Assembly: GCA_046759385.1 (NCBI GenBank)
Contig: JBHICC010000008.1
Span: forward strand, 1-64,000
DNA: 64,000 nt
Source: JBHICC01 sp046759385
GTDB taxonomy: Bacteria; Pseudomonadota; Gammaproteobacteria; Acidiferrobacterales; SPGG2
Reading direction: 5' to 3'
In this document: positions 35,007-43,841 of the stretch, in pieces
Position numbering within the stretch: position 1 is the first letter of the stretch
Layout: each line of letters begins with the position of its first letter
Notes under the pieces: generated by a model
Seen by the model: only the letters and a program-made list of their open reading frames with translations
The model's database searches: none
What the model was told of the DNA's origin: nothing
Position numbers and translations under genes: made by a program

Positions 35007-35108
35007 CTAAGCTTCTTTCCGAACTACAAAGGGGTTAGCAGGATTGGGTGCAAGACCTATGCCACGGCCGACGGGAACCTCCTGATTGGCGGGCACAGGT
35101 CGTAACAT
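35007..35108 (-). CDS. Very short frame upstream of the FHA-type gene
   Basis: A 33-residue frame (start ATG 35108-35106) ending six bases before the FHA-type gene. It begins MLRPVPANQEVPVGRGIGLA and ends NPFVVRKEA. An AGG six bases before the ATG is a weak ribosome site. It might be a leader peptide; the evidence is composition only. The 250 bases to its right, up to the gamma carbonic anhydrase start, hold no other convincing gene. Confidence 0.25.
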   Translation of the reverse strand: MLRPVPANQEVPVGRGIGLAPNPANPFVVRKEA

Positions 35109-35358
35109 CTTGGCCTGCTTCGTTTTTTGCCGCCGTTGCGGTGGATGCTCCTCTCTTCGTATCAGCTCTCAGCTAGGTTGCTAAGGTGCGCCGTTGGTCC
35201 CAATGCGACCGTCTGCGTCCACGTCCCTGCCCTGCACTGGGCCGGGCATCGCGAAATCGTCCCGCACGGATGGCCGTGTCCACCGAGTTGCGCAGGCATC
35301 GAGACAATGCGGTTACAATCGTAATGTCATAAAGTCCCTACATTGGAGGAGGTCAGCG

Positions 35359-35880
35359 GTGCACTATGCTCTCGGGCAACAGCGTGTGGAGTTTCGCGGA
35401 AAAGACTACTACATCGCTCCCAACGCAACGGTAATTGGCTCGGTTATCGTTGAGAACGAAGTGAGTATCTGGTTCAACACCGTGATCCGAGGAGACAATG
35501 ATGTAATTACGCTCGGCGAGCGCTCCAATGTTCAGGACGGCTCTGTTTTACACACCGACCCGGGCTATAAGCTGACATTGGGTCGAGACGTGAGCGTGGG
35601 TCATATGGTGATGCTGCACGGTTGCACCATTGGGGATAATACATTGGTCGGTATCAATAGCGTAACACTCAACGACGCGGTAATCGGTGAGAACTGCCTG
35701 ATCGGAGCGAATACACTAATACCCGAAGGGAAGACCATTCCGCCGGGTTCGCTAGTACTGGGTTCACCGGCCCGGGTAAAGCGCGAGCTTAACGATGAGG
35801 AAATCGCGGGACTTCGCGAGATCGCCCAACATTATGTCGATAAGATCAAACGCTACAAAGGGGAACTCGGCCTGGGCTAG
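35359..35880 (+). CDS. Gamma-class carbonic anhydrase family protein
   Basis: A 173-residue left-handed beta-helix of the gamma carbonic anhydrase/YrdA type. The GTG start at 35359 follows GGAGGAGG seven bases upstream. Hexapeptide turns such as SIWFNTVIRGD and NVQDGSVLH run through the middle; His in VLHTD and the pair in VGHMVMLHGC are the zinc ligands. The C-terminal helix LNDEEIAGLREIAQHYVDKI fits. Such proteins hydrate CO2 or serve as structural relatives; enzymatic activity varies among members. Confidence 0.93.
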   Translation: MHYALGQQRVEFRGKDYYIAPNATVIGSVIVENEVSIWFNTVIRGDNDVITLGERSNVQDGSVLHTDPGYKLTLGRDVSVGHMVMLHGCTIGDNTLVGINSVTLNDAVIGENCLIGANTLIPEGKTIPPGSLVLGSPARVKRELNDEEIAGLREIAQHYVDKIKRYKGELGLG

Positions 35881-35898
35881 ACGCCGGGGCGTACCGTG

Positions 35899-36048
35899 AT
35901 GAAGAAGCACAGTCAAAAACGAGGTAGAGCGCTATCGGAATCCAAGAACGCGGATCCTGCGAAACGCAACAAGCGACTAACCACGCAAACGCGAAAGGTT
36001 CTAGGCAAGCATTATGCAGCGAAGTATCGCGTGCGTTCGCGCCCCTGA
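35899..36048 (+). CDS. Small highly basic protein (49 residues)
   Basis: A frame starting at ATG 35899 and ending at TGA 36046-36048 that encodes a Lys/Arg-rich peptide (start MKKHSQKRGRALSESKNADP, end AAKYRVRSRP). The net charge is strongly positive, suggesting nucleic-acid contact. It lies 18 bases after the gamma carbonic anhydrase stop, so it may be co-transcribed. No family recognised; too small for certainty. Confidence 0.5.
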   Translation: MKKHSQKRGRALSESKNADPAKRNKRLTTQTRKVLGKHYAAKYRVRSRP

Positions 36049-36130
36049 AAACCTGATGCTGTTAAGAGACCTGTGGTGCGCTAGGCCGTATCCGAGATTG
36101 TGAGAAGGTTAGGGGGTGGAGTTTTTTGGC

Positions 36131-36171
36131 TGATTTCGCGCCCGCGACTTTTTTGTTTCAATTGTTTCAGA
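36131..36171 (+). repeat. Composite direct-repeat element, copy 2
   Basis: TGATTTCG (36131-36138), 13 bases, then TTTGTTTC-A-ATTGTTTC (36152-36168), period nine. Same layout as the copy at 33924. Located about 95 bases upstream of the methyltransferase ATG at 36266, a position fitting a promoter-proximal operator or activator site. Confidence 0.6.
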
Positions 36172-36265
36172 CCCTTGTTGGGGGCGTTGAGACTGGCACT
36201 TTTCAGCCGAGACACGTAGGCTCGATGAGCTGTCGCCGCTCGTCAGCGCTGCATAGGAGAAGACC

Positions 36266-37096
36266 ATGTCTGAGACGCAGTACTCGGTCGACGAGCACTA
36301 TGGTGTTGGCGGCGTTCTTGATGCGATACGCGGTGGCCTGATCGCCATGGGCAAGGACATCGAGAATCTCATGCCCTCGGATTTAGCGCCGGTGGATGAG
36401 TTCCACATACGGGGCCGCGAAGCCACCATCGAGCTCGCTGACCGGGCAGGCATAACTCCCGGCCTTCGAGTGCTGGATGTGGGCAGTGGGCTCGGAGGTT
36501 CTGTGAGATATCTTGCTGCGGAGCGTGAATGCCTCGCCACCGGCATCGATTTGACGAAAGAATACGTCGAAGTCGCATCTGCGCTTGCTAGGCTTGTTGG
36601 TCTTGAAGGAAGAGTCGACTTCCATCTGGGCAGTGCCCTCGAGCTACCTTTTGACGGCAGCATCTTCGACGTGGTCTGGACCGAGCACGTGCAGATGAAC
36701 ATAGAGAACAAAGACGCGTTTTATACGGAGATTGCGCGAGTGCTGCGGCCAGGCGGCCGGCTGGTGTTTCATGACATCTTTCAAGGCGATGGCAGTGATC
36801 CACACTATCCAGCGCCATGGGCAGAAAATAGTGCGATCAGCTTTTTGGCTTCCCCTGATACCTTGCAACGGACGCTCGAGCAGTCCGGCTTTCGGATCCG
36901 CGACTGGGCAGACAAGAGTCAACATTCCTTGGAGTGGTTCGCCGCCATTGTCGAAAAGATCAAGGAGTCCGGTCCTCCGCTGCTGGGCACTCATCTTTTG
37001 ATGGGCGATACGGCCAAGGTCAAGTTTCAGAACCAGGTCCGCAATCTTCAGGAACAGCGCATTGTGGTGATCCAAGCGGTGGCCGAAAAGAAATAA
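36266..37096 (+). CDS. SAM-dependent methyltransferase (class I)
   Basis: A 276-residue methyltransferase. Motif I is VLDVGSGLGGSVRYLA, the acidic loop is GIDLTKEYVEVA, and VVWTEHVQMNIENKDAFYTE with VLRPGGRLVFHDIF complete the Rossmann core. PAPWAENSAISFLASPDTLQ near residue 180 recalls UbiE/glycine-sarcosine-type N- or C-methyltransferases, but the acceptor is not fixed. ATG 36266 follows AGGAGAAGACC. Composite repeat copy 2 lies upstream. Confidence 0.88.
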   Translation: MSETQYSVDEHYGVGGVLDAIRGGLIAMGKDIENLMPSDLAPVDEFHIRGREATIELADRAGITPGLRVLDVGSGLGGSVRYLAAERECLATGIDLTKEYVEVASALARLVGLEGRVDFHLGSALELPFDGSIFDVVWTEHVQMNIENKDAFYTEIARVLRPGGRLVFHDIFQGDGSDPHYPAPWAENSAISFLASPDTLQRTLEQSGFRIRDWADKSQHSLEWFAAIVEKIKESGPPLLGTHLLMGDTAKVKFQNQVRNLQEQRIVVIQAVAEKK

Positions 37097-37259
37097 CGCC
37101 TACCCCACCGAGGACCGAAGTCACGCGCCGCCCAGCGGACGGGGCTTTGTCGCCCTGTCTGTGACAAATGTCACAACTCATGCCACATCGTCGATCACTG
37201 CGCGGTGCACAGTACAGTAAAGTTCTCAAGGAAACTCACTCCGTATTCGGAAAAACAAT

Positions 37260-38585
37260 ATGAAACCAGTCAAACAAAAAAAGCAGGGCATATCAGCACC
37301 CCAGCTACAACCTCGGGCAGATACGAATGGCAAATTCACCTTGAAAGAATTGCGAACTAACGGGGCCCGCCTGCGTGCCGATATTCAGGAGCTAGCGTGC
37401 ATTGGGCGTACGCCTGAAGGCGCCCTCACGCGTCATGCATTTTCTCCCGCTTATGAACAAGCGCGAAAATGGCTGAAGGATCGCATGCATGAAGCCGGCA
37501 TGACTGTGCGAGACGATGCGGTTGGCAACATTATCGGTCGAATTGGGCACGACGATGCGGCATGCGTGATGGCAGGATCACACATCGACACAGTAACAGA
37601 TGGCGGTCCGCTAGACGGTGCTCTCGGCGTATTGGCTGCCCTCGAAGTCGCACGTGTCATAAGAGAGGTTAGTATAGAGATACCCCTTGCTTTCGAATGC
37701 GTTGCGTTCATCGAAGAGGAGGGCCGCTATCTAGGCCGTCTTGGGTCGAAAGCCATGACCGGCGAGCTAGATCTCGCTAGTGTGGAAAACGCGATCGATC
37801 CGACCGGGTATAAACTCACCGCTGCAATGCGCTCAGTTGGTTTCAACCCCAGCCGGATCAGTCAAGCCAGGCGCTCGGCCGATAGTATTTCTGCCTACGT
37901 AGAGCTACATATCGAGCAGGGCCCGGTGCTTGAGCAGGTCGGCGTACCCATCGGCATCGTTGGGGCAATGGTGGGAATCAATCACACCCGGGTTACCTTC
38001 TACGGAGAGCCGGATCATGCCGGCACGACACCCATGGATTTGCGCAAAGACGCCTTCGCCGGTGCTGCTGAGTATGCTTATCTCGCCAGGCGGCTCGTCC
38101 TAGATGAAGGTACGCAAGGAGAGGCACGTATCACGTTCGGGGTAGTCGATCTGAAACCGCAAGTGGCTAACGTTATCCCGTATCAGGTCCTGCTGCTGCA
38201 GGAAGTTCGCGACGTCTCGGACGCGGTCATCGCCCGTCTCACCGCCCGCGCAAGCGATATCGCCAACGAAGTCGCCGCAAAGCACAGGCTCAAGGTACGC
38301 CACGAGCCTGTAGGGAAAAATAGGGCGGTAACGATGTCGGGTCGTGTGCGCAATGTGATCCGCGAGAGTGCCGCCGCGCTTGGACTCGAGACCCATGATA
38401 TGACCTCAGGCGCGGCACACGACGCTCAGATCATGGCGCAGATTGTTCCTGGCGGCATGATCTTTGTCCCGAGTGCCAGGGGGCGTTCTCATCGGCGTGA
38501 TGAGTGGACCGACTGGGGCTATCTAGAACAGGGCGCGAACGTTTTGTTGCACACAGTACTGCGACTCTTGTGCTCTGATCGTTGA
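37260..38585 (+). CDS. M20 family amidohydrolase (allantoate/N-carbamoyl-amino-acid hydrolase-like)
   Basis: A 441-residue binuclear zinc amidohydrolase. Metal-binding parts: GSHIDTVTDGGPLDGALGVL, then ECVAFIEEEGRYLGRLGSKA, ELHIEQGPVLEQVGVPIGIV, and the C-terminal TSGAAHDAQIMAQIVPGGMI followed by FVPSARGRSHRRDEW. The pattern matches allantoate amidohydrolases and N-carbamoyl-L-amino-acid hydrolases, which split ureido groups. A Lys/Gln-rich N-terminal stretch of 35 residues precedes the catalytic domain and is not usual. No pyrimidine or purine catabolism genes are adjacent. Confidence 0.9.
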   Translation: MKPVKQKKQGISAPQLQPRADTNGKFTLKELRTNGARLRADIQELACIGRTPEGALTRHAFSPAYEQARKWLKDRMHEAGMTVRDDAVGNIIGRIGHDDAACVMAGSHIDTVTDGGPLDGALGVLAALEVARVIREVSIEIPLAFECVAFIEEEGRYLGRLGSKAMTGELDLASVENAIDPTGYKLTAAMRSVGFNPSRISQARRSADSISAYVELHIEQGPVLEQVGVPIGIVGAMVGINHTRVTFYGEPDHAGTTPMDLRKDAFAGAAEYAYLARRLVLDEGTQGEARITFGVVDLKPQVANVIPYQVLLLQEVRDVSDAVIARLTARASDIANEVAAKHRLKVRHEPVGKNRAVTMSGRVRNVIRESAAALGLETHDMTSGAAHDAQIMAQIVPGGMIFVPSARGRSHRRDEWTDWGYLEQGANVLLHTVLRLLCSDR

Positions 38586-38670
38586 TAAACTGGTAATTCA
38601 TTTTGGGGAAGCGATTGATCCGCTGCGAGTCAAGGACTAGCCTCACCGGCTGATCTGATTGGAGTCCGGT

Positions 38671-41600
38671 ATGCAGTGTCCGCGGTGCCATGCCAAGAAT
38701 CCTGCCGATGCCGCCTTCTGCGAGGAGTGCGGATCTCGGCTCGAAGCCGCTTGCCCCGGTTGCGGCGAGTCGAATCGGCTCGGAGCGAAGTTCTGCAAGA
38801 AGTGCGGGCATTCAATGACAGAGTCCGCTGCAGCCGAGCCAGTGTCTTCACCCAGATTTGGTTCGCCCCATACGTACACGCCTAAGCACCTCGCTGAGAA
38901 GATCCTGCTCTCCCGCGCCGCCCTCGAAGGCGAGCGCAAGCTGGTCACGGTTCTCTTTGCCGACCTCAAGGGCTCGATGGAACTTCTCGCCGACCGCGAC
39001 CCTGAAGAGGCTCATAACTTGCTCGACCCGGTGATACAGCTGATGATGGACGCTGTCCACCGTTACGAGGGCACCGTTAACGAGGTGAGGGGCGATGGCA
39101 TTATGGCGCTGTTCGGGGCGCCGCTCGCACACGAAGATCACGCCCAGCGCGCGTGTTACGCGGCGCTGGACATGCAGGCCGCAATCCGACGCTATGCCGA
39201 GGAAGTACGGCGCTTATATGGGGTCAAAGCGCAGATCCGTGTTGGCATCAATTCCGGTGAAGTGGTCGTTAGGGCTATCGGCAGCGATCTACGAATGGAC
39301 TACGCGGCAGTAGGACAGAGCACGCATCTCGCCGCTCGCATGGAACAGCTGGCAGACCCGGGCACGACGCTCTTGACTCCGGACACAATGCGGCTCGCCG
39401 AGGGATACATCGAGGTCAAGCCGCTCGGGCCGGTGCCTGTGAAGGGTCTCGAAGCCCCGGTTGATATCTATGAGCTGAGCGGAGCGAGGCCGGTTCGGTC
39501 TCGCCTCCATGCTGCGGTTGCCAAGGGGTTAACCCGCTTCGTCGGGCGCGAGACCGAGCTCGAGCAGATTCGCCAAGCGCTGGAGCGTACTGCCTCTGTG
39601 CAGGGCCAGGTTGTCGCAATCGTTGGCGAGCCCGGTGTCGGGAAATCCCGGCTCGTGTGGGAGGTGACACACTCGCATCGCACGGAGGGTTGGCTGACGT
39701 TACAAGCGAGTGCAGTTGCCTATGGAAAGGCAAAGCCATACCTGCCTGTGATTGATCTCCTCAAGGAGTACTTTCAGATTGAAGATCGCGAGGATCACCG
39801 GAAAATAAGCGAAAAGCTGACGGGGAAGCTGCTCACCCTCGACCGCGCGCTGGAGTCAACGCTCCCGGCCTTGTTGGCTCTCATGGATGTGCCCGTGGGG
39901 GACGCTTCCTGGCAGGCGCTCGACCCACGCGAATGTCGCCAGCGAACCCTGGAGACTGTAAAGCGGCTTCTTTTGCGCGAGAGCCAGGTTCAGCCGCTAC
40001 TTTTGGTCTTCGAAGATCTGCACTGGATTGACAGCGAAACCCAGGCGCTCTTGGACAGCCTGGTAGAAAGTGTTCCGACTGCCCAGTTGCTACTGCTGGT
40101 GAACTATCGTCCCGAGTACGAACAGCACTGGGGCAGCAGGACCTATTACACTCAGCTTCGGCTTGACCCGTTGCCACCGGAGAGCGCGGACGAGCTGCTC
40201 AACGCGCTTCTGGGAAGCGATCCGAGCCTCGCACCCCTGAAACACCTGCTCATCGAGCGCACGGAAGGCAATCCGTTTTTCTTGGAGGAGAGTGTCCAAA
40301 CCTTGGCGGAGACCAAGGTGCTGGACGGCGAGCGTGGTGCTTATCGCCTAGCGAAGCCGACCGAAGCCATCCAAGTACCGACCACGGTACAGGCCATGCT
40401 CGCCGCCAGAATCGACCGGCTACCAACGGAAGAAAAGCGGTTACTAGCGACGGCCGCCGTTATCGGCAAGGATGTGCCGTTCGCACTACTTCAAGCCGTG
40501 TCAGATCAGGACGAGCTCCCACTCCGTCAGGGCCTGGCGCATCTGCAGGTCACGGAGTTCCTCTATGAGGCGGCCTTGTTCCCGGACCTAGAGTACACCT
40601 TTAAGCACGGGCTTACGCACGAGGTGGCCTACGGGACCTTACTCAACGAGCAGCGCCGCGAGCTCCACGCTCGCATTGCTGATGCGATTGAACAACTCTA
40701 CAGTGATCGGTTAGTTGAACAAGTAGAACGGCTCGCGCACCACGCCTTCCGTGGCGAGCAATGGGAGCGGGCGGTAGCTTTTCTCCGTCATGCGAGCACG
40801 AAGGCCGCTGGGCGCAGTGCCTACCGTGAAGCAGCCGCTTACCTCGAGCAGGCGCTAACCGCGCTGCGCCATCTACCCGAGAACGATGAAACACGCCGAC
40901 AGGGGGTTGACCTTCGGTTTGAACTGCGAAGTGCGCTGCAGGCGCTCGGCGAGCACGAGCGGGTTTTTAAGCATCTTCGCGACGCGGAGACACTGGCTTC
41001 GGCAATCGGCGATCAAATCCGACTGGGGTGGACCTCTGCCTATTTAAGCCAGTATCTGTGGCGCATGGGTGATCCCCGCCGCGCCGAGGAGGTGGGCCGA
41101 CGTGCGCTAACCATCGCCTCGGGGCGCGGGGACTTCGCACTCGAGGTCGTAGCAAACTTCTTTCTAGGACAGGGCTATTTCAACGTGGGTGACTACCGCC
41201 GCGCGATCGAGCACTGTCGCCGCAACGTAGTAGTTCTCGAGGGTGAACGGGCATACAAGCGGTTTGGCCTCACCGGGCTGCCGTCCGTGCTATCCCGTGT
41301 ATGGCTCGCTTGGTCGCTTGCCGAACGTGGAGAATTTGCCGAGGCGATAGCGCGTGCGGAGGAAGCGCTGTCGATTGCTGACGCCGCCGGTCAACCGTAC
41401 AGCATCGCTGCCGCCCATCTCGCCGCAGGTCAGGTCCAACTCGTCAAGGGCGAGCTCGATCAGGCGATCCCTGCACTCGAGCATGCCGTGGCACTCTGTA
41501 AGAAGTCCGACCTTCGCGCGATTCTCCCAACGACGGCCGCTGTGCTGGACATGGCGTATGCACTGGGCGGCCGTGTTGCCAAGGCCTTATTTGTGGTGGA

Positions 41601-42054
41601 GGAAAGCGAAGCTCTGGCCCCTACGGTGAAGATCTTTGATACACCGACAGCGATGACTGCCCCCAGCCTCGTATATCTTCTGGCTGGAAGGATAGAGGAG
41701 GCGGGTGGGCTGGCCGCGTCCCTCGCCGACATAGCCGCCGAGCGCGGGTTCCGAGGGAGTCAGGCGAGAATCTCCCAGCTTCTCGGCGAGATCAGCGCTC
41801 GCTGCGATCCGCCCGACGTGACCCAAGCCGAGGAGCATTATCGTCAAGGCCTCGCGCGCGCCGACGAGCTTGGCATGCGCCCAGTCCTTGCCCAATGCCA
41901 CCTTGGGCTCGGGCGACTGTACGGCCGAACGCGCAACGGTGAAGAAGCGAGTCAGCACCTAACTGATGCTGCCAAGCTCTTCCGCGAAATGGACATGCGT
42001 TACTGGGTAGCCCAGGTTGAGGGAGAACTTCAAGGCAACGGCGTGAACGCTTGA
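38671..42054 (+). CDS. Giant sensor: zinc ribbons, class III cyclase, AAA-type ATPase and TPR repeats
   Basis: A 1127-residue protein. Residues 1-50 hold two zinc ribbons (CPRCHAKNPADAAFCEECGS, then CPGCGESN and CKKCG). Residues 90-250 form a class III nucleotide cyclase (VTVLFADLKGSMELL, GDGIMALFGAP, then GQSTHLAARMEQLADPG). Residues 290-600 are an ATPase with Walker A GEPGVGKSR and Walker B LLLVFEDLHW. The rest is TPR-like helices. Such proteins couple signal sensing to cAMP or cGMP synthesis. The ATG at 38671 has GGAG six bases upstream; a TTG at 38659 is less likely. Confidence 0.9.
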   Translation: MQCPRCHAKNPADAAFCEECGSRLEAACPGCGESNRLGAKFCKKCGHSMTESAAAEPVSSPRFGSPHTYTPKHLAEKILLSRAALEGERKLVTVLFADLKGSMELLADRDPEEAHNLLDPVIQLMMDAVHRYEGTVNEVRGDGIMALFGAPLAHEDHAQRACYAALDMQAAIRRYAEEVRRLYGVKAQIRVGINSGEVVVRAIGSDLRMDYAAVGQSTHLAARMEQLADPGTTLLTPDTMRLAEGYIEVKPLGPVPVKGLEAPVDIYELSGARPVRSRLHAAVAKGLTRFVGRETELEQIRQALERTASVQGQVVAIVGEPGVGKSRLVWEVTHSHRTEGWLTLQASAVAYGKAKPYLPVIDLLKEYFQIEDREDHRKISEKLTGKLLTLDRALESTLPALLALMDVPVGDASWQALDPRECRQRTLETVKRLLLRESQVQPLLLVFEDLHWIDSETQALLDSLVESVPTAQLLLLVNYRPEYEQHWGSRTYYTQLRLDPLPPESADELLNALLGSDPSLAPLKHLLIERTEGNPFFLEESVQTLAETKVLDGERGAYRLAKPTEAIQVPTTVQAMLAARIDRLPTEEKRLLATAAVIGKDVPFALLQAVSDQDELPLRQGLAHLQVTEFLYEAALFPDLEYTFKHGLTHEVAYGTLLNEQRRELHARIADAIEQLYSDRLVEQVERLAHHAFRGEQWERAVAFLRHASTKAAGRSAYREAAAYLEQALTALRHLPENDETRRQGVDLRFELRSALQALGEHERVFKHLRDAETLASAIGDQIRLGWTSAYLSQYLWRMGDPRRAEEVGRRALTIASGRGDFALEVVANFFLGQGYFNVGDYRRAIEHCRRNVVVLEGERAYKRFGLTGLPSVLSRVWLAWSLAERGEFAEAIARAEEALSIADAAGQPYSIAAAHLAAGQVQLVKGELDQAIPALEHAVALCKKSDLRAILPTTAAVLDMAYALGGRVAKALFVVEESEALAPTVKIFDTPTAMTAPSLVYLLAGRIEEAGGLAASLADIAAERGFRGSQARISQLLGEISARCDPPDVTQAEEHYRQGLARADELGMRPVLAQCHLGLGRLYGRTRNGEEASQHLTDAAKLFREMDMRYWVAQVEGELQGNGVNA

Positions 42055-42190
42055 AGGCGGACAGCGCGCTTTTCGACCAACTTGCGTAACTGTGGGTACA
42101 TTTTTCTTTCAGCGTCCCATCATCAAACCGTTTCTCTTAGCCACCATCGTTACTGTCTAAATAACCGGCTTTGTGGCATATAAGGCCGGC

Positions 42191-42685
42191 TCAGAGGTTG
42201 GGTGCCGCGCCAGCAGTGCTACTCGCTTGAGTTTTCGCCCGGTCACTCTCTGTTGACCGAAGCACCAGGCTACATCGGTCGTGCAGCGACTTGCAGTAAA
42301 GCTGAATCGTGGTTCGTTCGCCGGACCATTCGTACCGATCGAGCTTGCCGGGTTGTTTGACCCCGCCGCCGAACTTCGCCTGGATGGCGCTTAATAGCGC
42401 TCGCTTGCTTTCTAGGCCTTCGGTCGCAAGCAGCACGGCGGAGAAGTGACCCTTATAGTAGCCGTAAGCCAGCTCGACGAGTTCCGCGCCCTCAAAGACC
42501 ATCCGGTCCTTCTTACGCCCGTAGTATTTCCAATCGCGGCTGTTCTCTATCAGCACAAGCTCACGCTGATTTTCGGCGATCGGAGCGCCCCACTGTATGC
42601 CACGAAATCCGTCCGGTTCATTCTGGAAAGCATGGGTGAGGGTGGTACATGCGAGTAAGATGCAAGTGACAAAAAACCGAGCCAC
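42191..42685 (-). CDS. Secreted protein of unknown function
   Basis: A 164-residue protein with a signal peptide (VARFFVTCILLACTTLTHAF) and a mature part containing EPDGFRGIQWGAPIAENQ, AYGYYKGHFSAVLLATEG and a late pair of cysteines (YCKSLHDRC). The GTG at 42685 is supported by AGGAG eight bases upstream. No known domain recognised. Probably periplasmic. Confidence 0.75.
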   Translation of the reverse strand: MARFFVTCILLACTTLTHAFQNEPDGFRGIQWGAPIAENQRELVLIENSRDWKYYGRKKDRMVFEGAELVELAYGYYKGHFSAVLLATEGLESKRALLSAIQAKFGGGVKQPGKLDRYEWSGERTTIQLYCKSLHDRCSLVLRSTESDRAKTQASSTAGAAPNL

Positions 42686-42790
42686 GGCGTTACTCCTGAA
42701 AAGCCTGGTATAGCCGTAACTAAGCAAAGCACGGAGACCCGTGTTTGCAAGTAGGCGCCGATAAGCGGGACAGCGGCGCAATAAGTCGAA

Positions 42791-42907
42791 TTACTCGCCC
42801 GCCGGCTTAAAGATGTACCCCGCAACGCGGATTGTTTTGATCGCCTGAGGTTTGGCGGGGTCGGCCTCGATCTTGCGGCGGATGCGATTGATGCGGATAT
42901 AGGATTT
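42791..42907 (-). pseudogene. Relic of an OmpR-type response regulator (C-terminal wing)
   Basis: The minus strand reads KSYIRINRIRRKIEAD followed by PAKPQAIKTIRVAGYIFKPA and a stop, which is the end of an OmpR/PhoB-type winged-helix DNA-binding domain (recognition helix and wing). An in-frame stop lies about 40 bases upstream, and no receiver domain is found. So only the last 38 codons remain. This is a degraded gene, not a functional regulator. Confidence 0.85.
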
Positions 42908-43018
42908 GCAACCCGTGAGGAAACCGGCCAATCGGGCCACAGCTTAGGAGTGATCCGCCGCCGCGCCGCCGCTGCTAACGGTTTTGGCGCTGCTCGCGCG
43001 GTGGCGCGGCATGTGAGG

Positions 43019-43687
43019 TCAACTTTCGGGTTCGAACGGGGAAGGTTCCTCTTTTTCGACTCGCCTCTTGGCACCGCCTACTCTTGCCAAGTCAGAAGTA
43101 ATTCGGCGTATCTCCTGCGCGTCATGAAAGCGGTGGAATTCTGAGTGGATGCCCTGAGAGGTGAGCGTTCGCTTGTAGATCTCGAGATCTTGGGTGCCGC
43201 TGTCCATTACCCGAGCGGCGTACACAATGAAACTGTCCCCAGCGACCGTCGCCCAAACCAAGGGGTCGCCCTTCAATGGGTCGTTGGGCACGGCGTGACC
43301 GAAGAGGTTCTTCCGCATGGCCGAGGCATAGATGTTCTTGCGCCGGGTCGGCCTAAAATCAACAGACCATCGTCTGCGTCTAACGTCTCCGTTGGCCTTC
43401 CGCATCACTGTCTCCCAGTCCACCTTAAATCCGTCCTTATTCGGCCCGATAGTCACACTGATTTCACGTTTAGCGGTTTCTCCCTTCGGAATCGAAGTCG
43501 ACACGCCTTTGTAGGATCCGAAGAAGCGCTCGAAGGAAGTACTAGCTCCTTGAGCGTCCCCATGAACGAGCGCCAGGAGGAGGGCTATCAGCAAGGCGGT
43601 GAAGCCGGCACTTGGACTAACATGCTGCCGCGCGAACGTTTCCGTTTCGCTACCGGCGTCAGCTTTCGCTAATAGCTCCGACGCCAT
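43019..43687 (-). CDS. Membrane-associated or secreted protein of unknown function
   Basis: A 222-residue protein with a hydrophobic segment (residues 29-45, GFTALLIALLLALVHG) preceded by a charged stretch, so it is anchored or exported. The rest has an SxxFERFFGSYKGVSTSIPK start and many Lys/Arg/Asp residues. No known fold recognised. ATG 43687 follows GAGGA seven bases upstream. It sits beside the response-regulator relic. Confidence 0.7.
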   Translation of the reverse strand: MASELLAKADAGSETETFARQHVSPSAGFTALLIALLLALVHGDAQGASTSFERFFGSYKGVSTSIPKGETAKREISVTIGPNKDGFKVDWETVMRKANGDVRRRRWSVDFRPTRRKNIYASAMRKNLFGHAVPNDPLKGDPLVWATVAGDSFIVYAARVMDSGTQDLEIYKRTLTSQGIHSEFHRFHDAQEIRRITSDLARVGGAKRRVEKEEPSPFEPES

Positions 43688-43841
43688 GGATATATCCTCG
43701 AATCGGCGGGTCGAAGTCTTTAGACACCGGAAATAGGGCAAAGGTTGCATCGGCTCTTAGTTCTTGTTCATCGGCTAGGCAGGCCACTAGAATTCCAGCT
43801 ACGCCGATTCCACCATACTAACTAACTAGGAGGATTGCAAA

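Noticed and set aside
42550..43074. Minus-strand frame of 174 codons over the relic and neighbours
   Set aside because: Different frame from the response-regulator relic; Ser/Arg/Pro-rich shadow composition.
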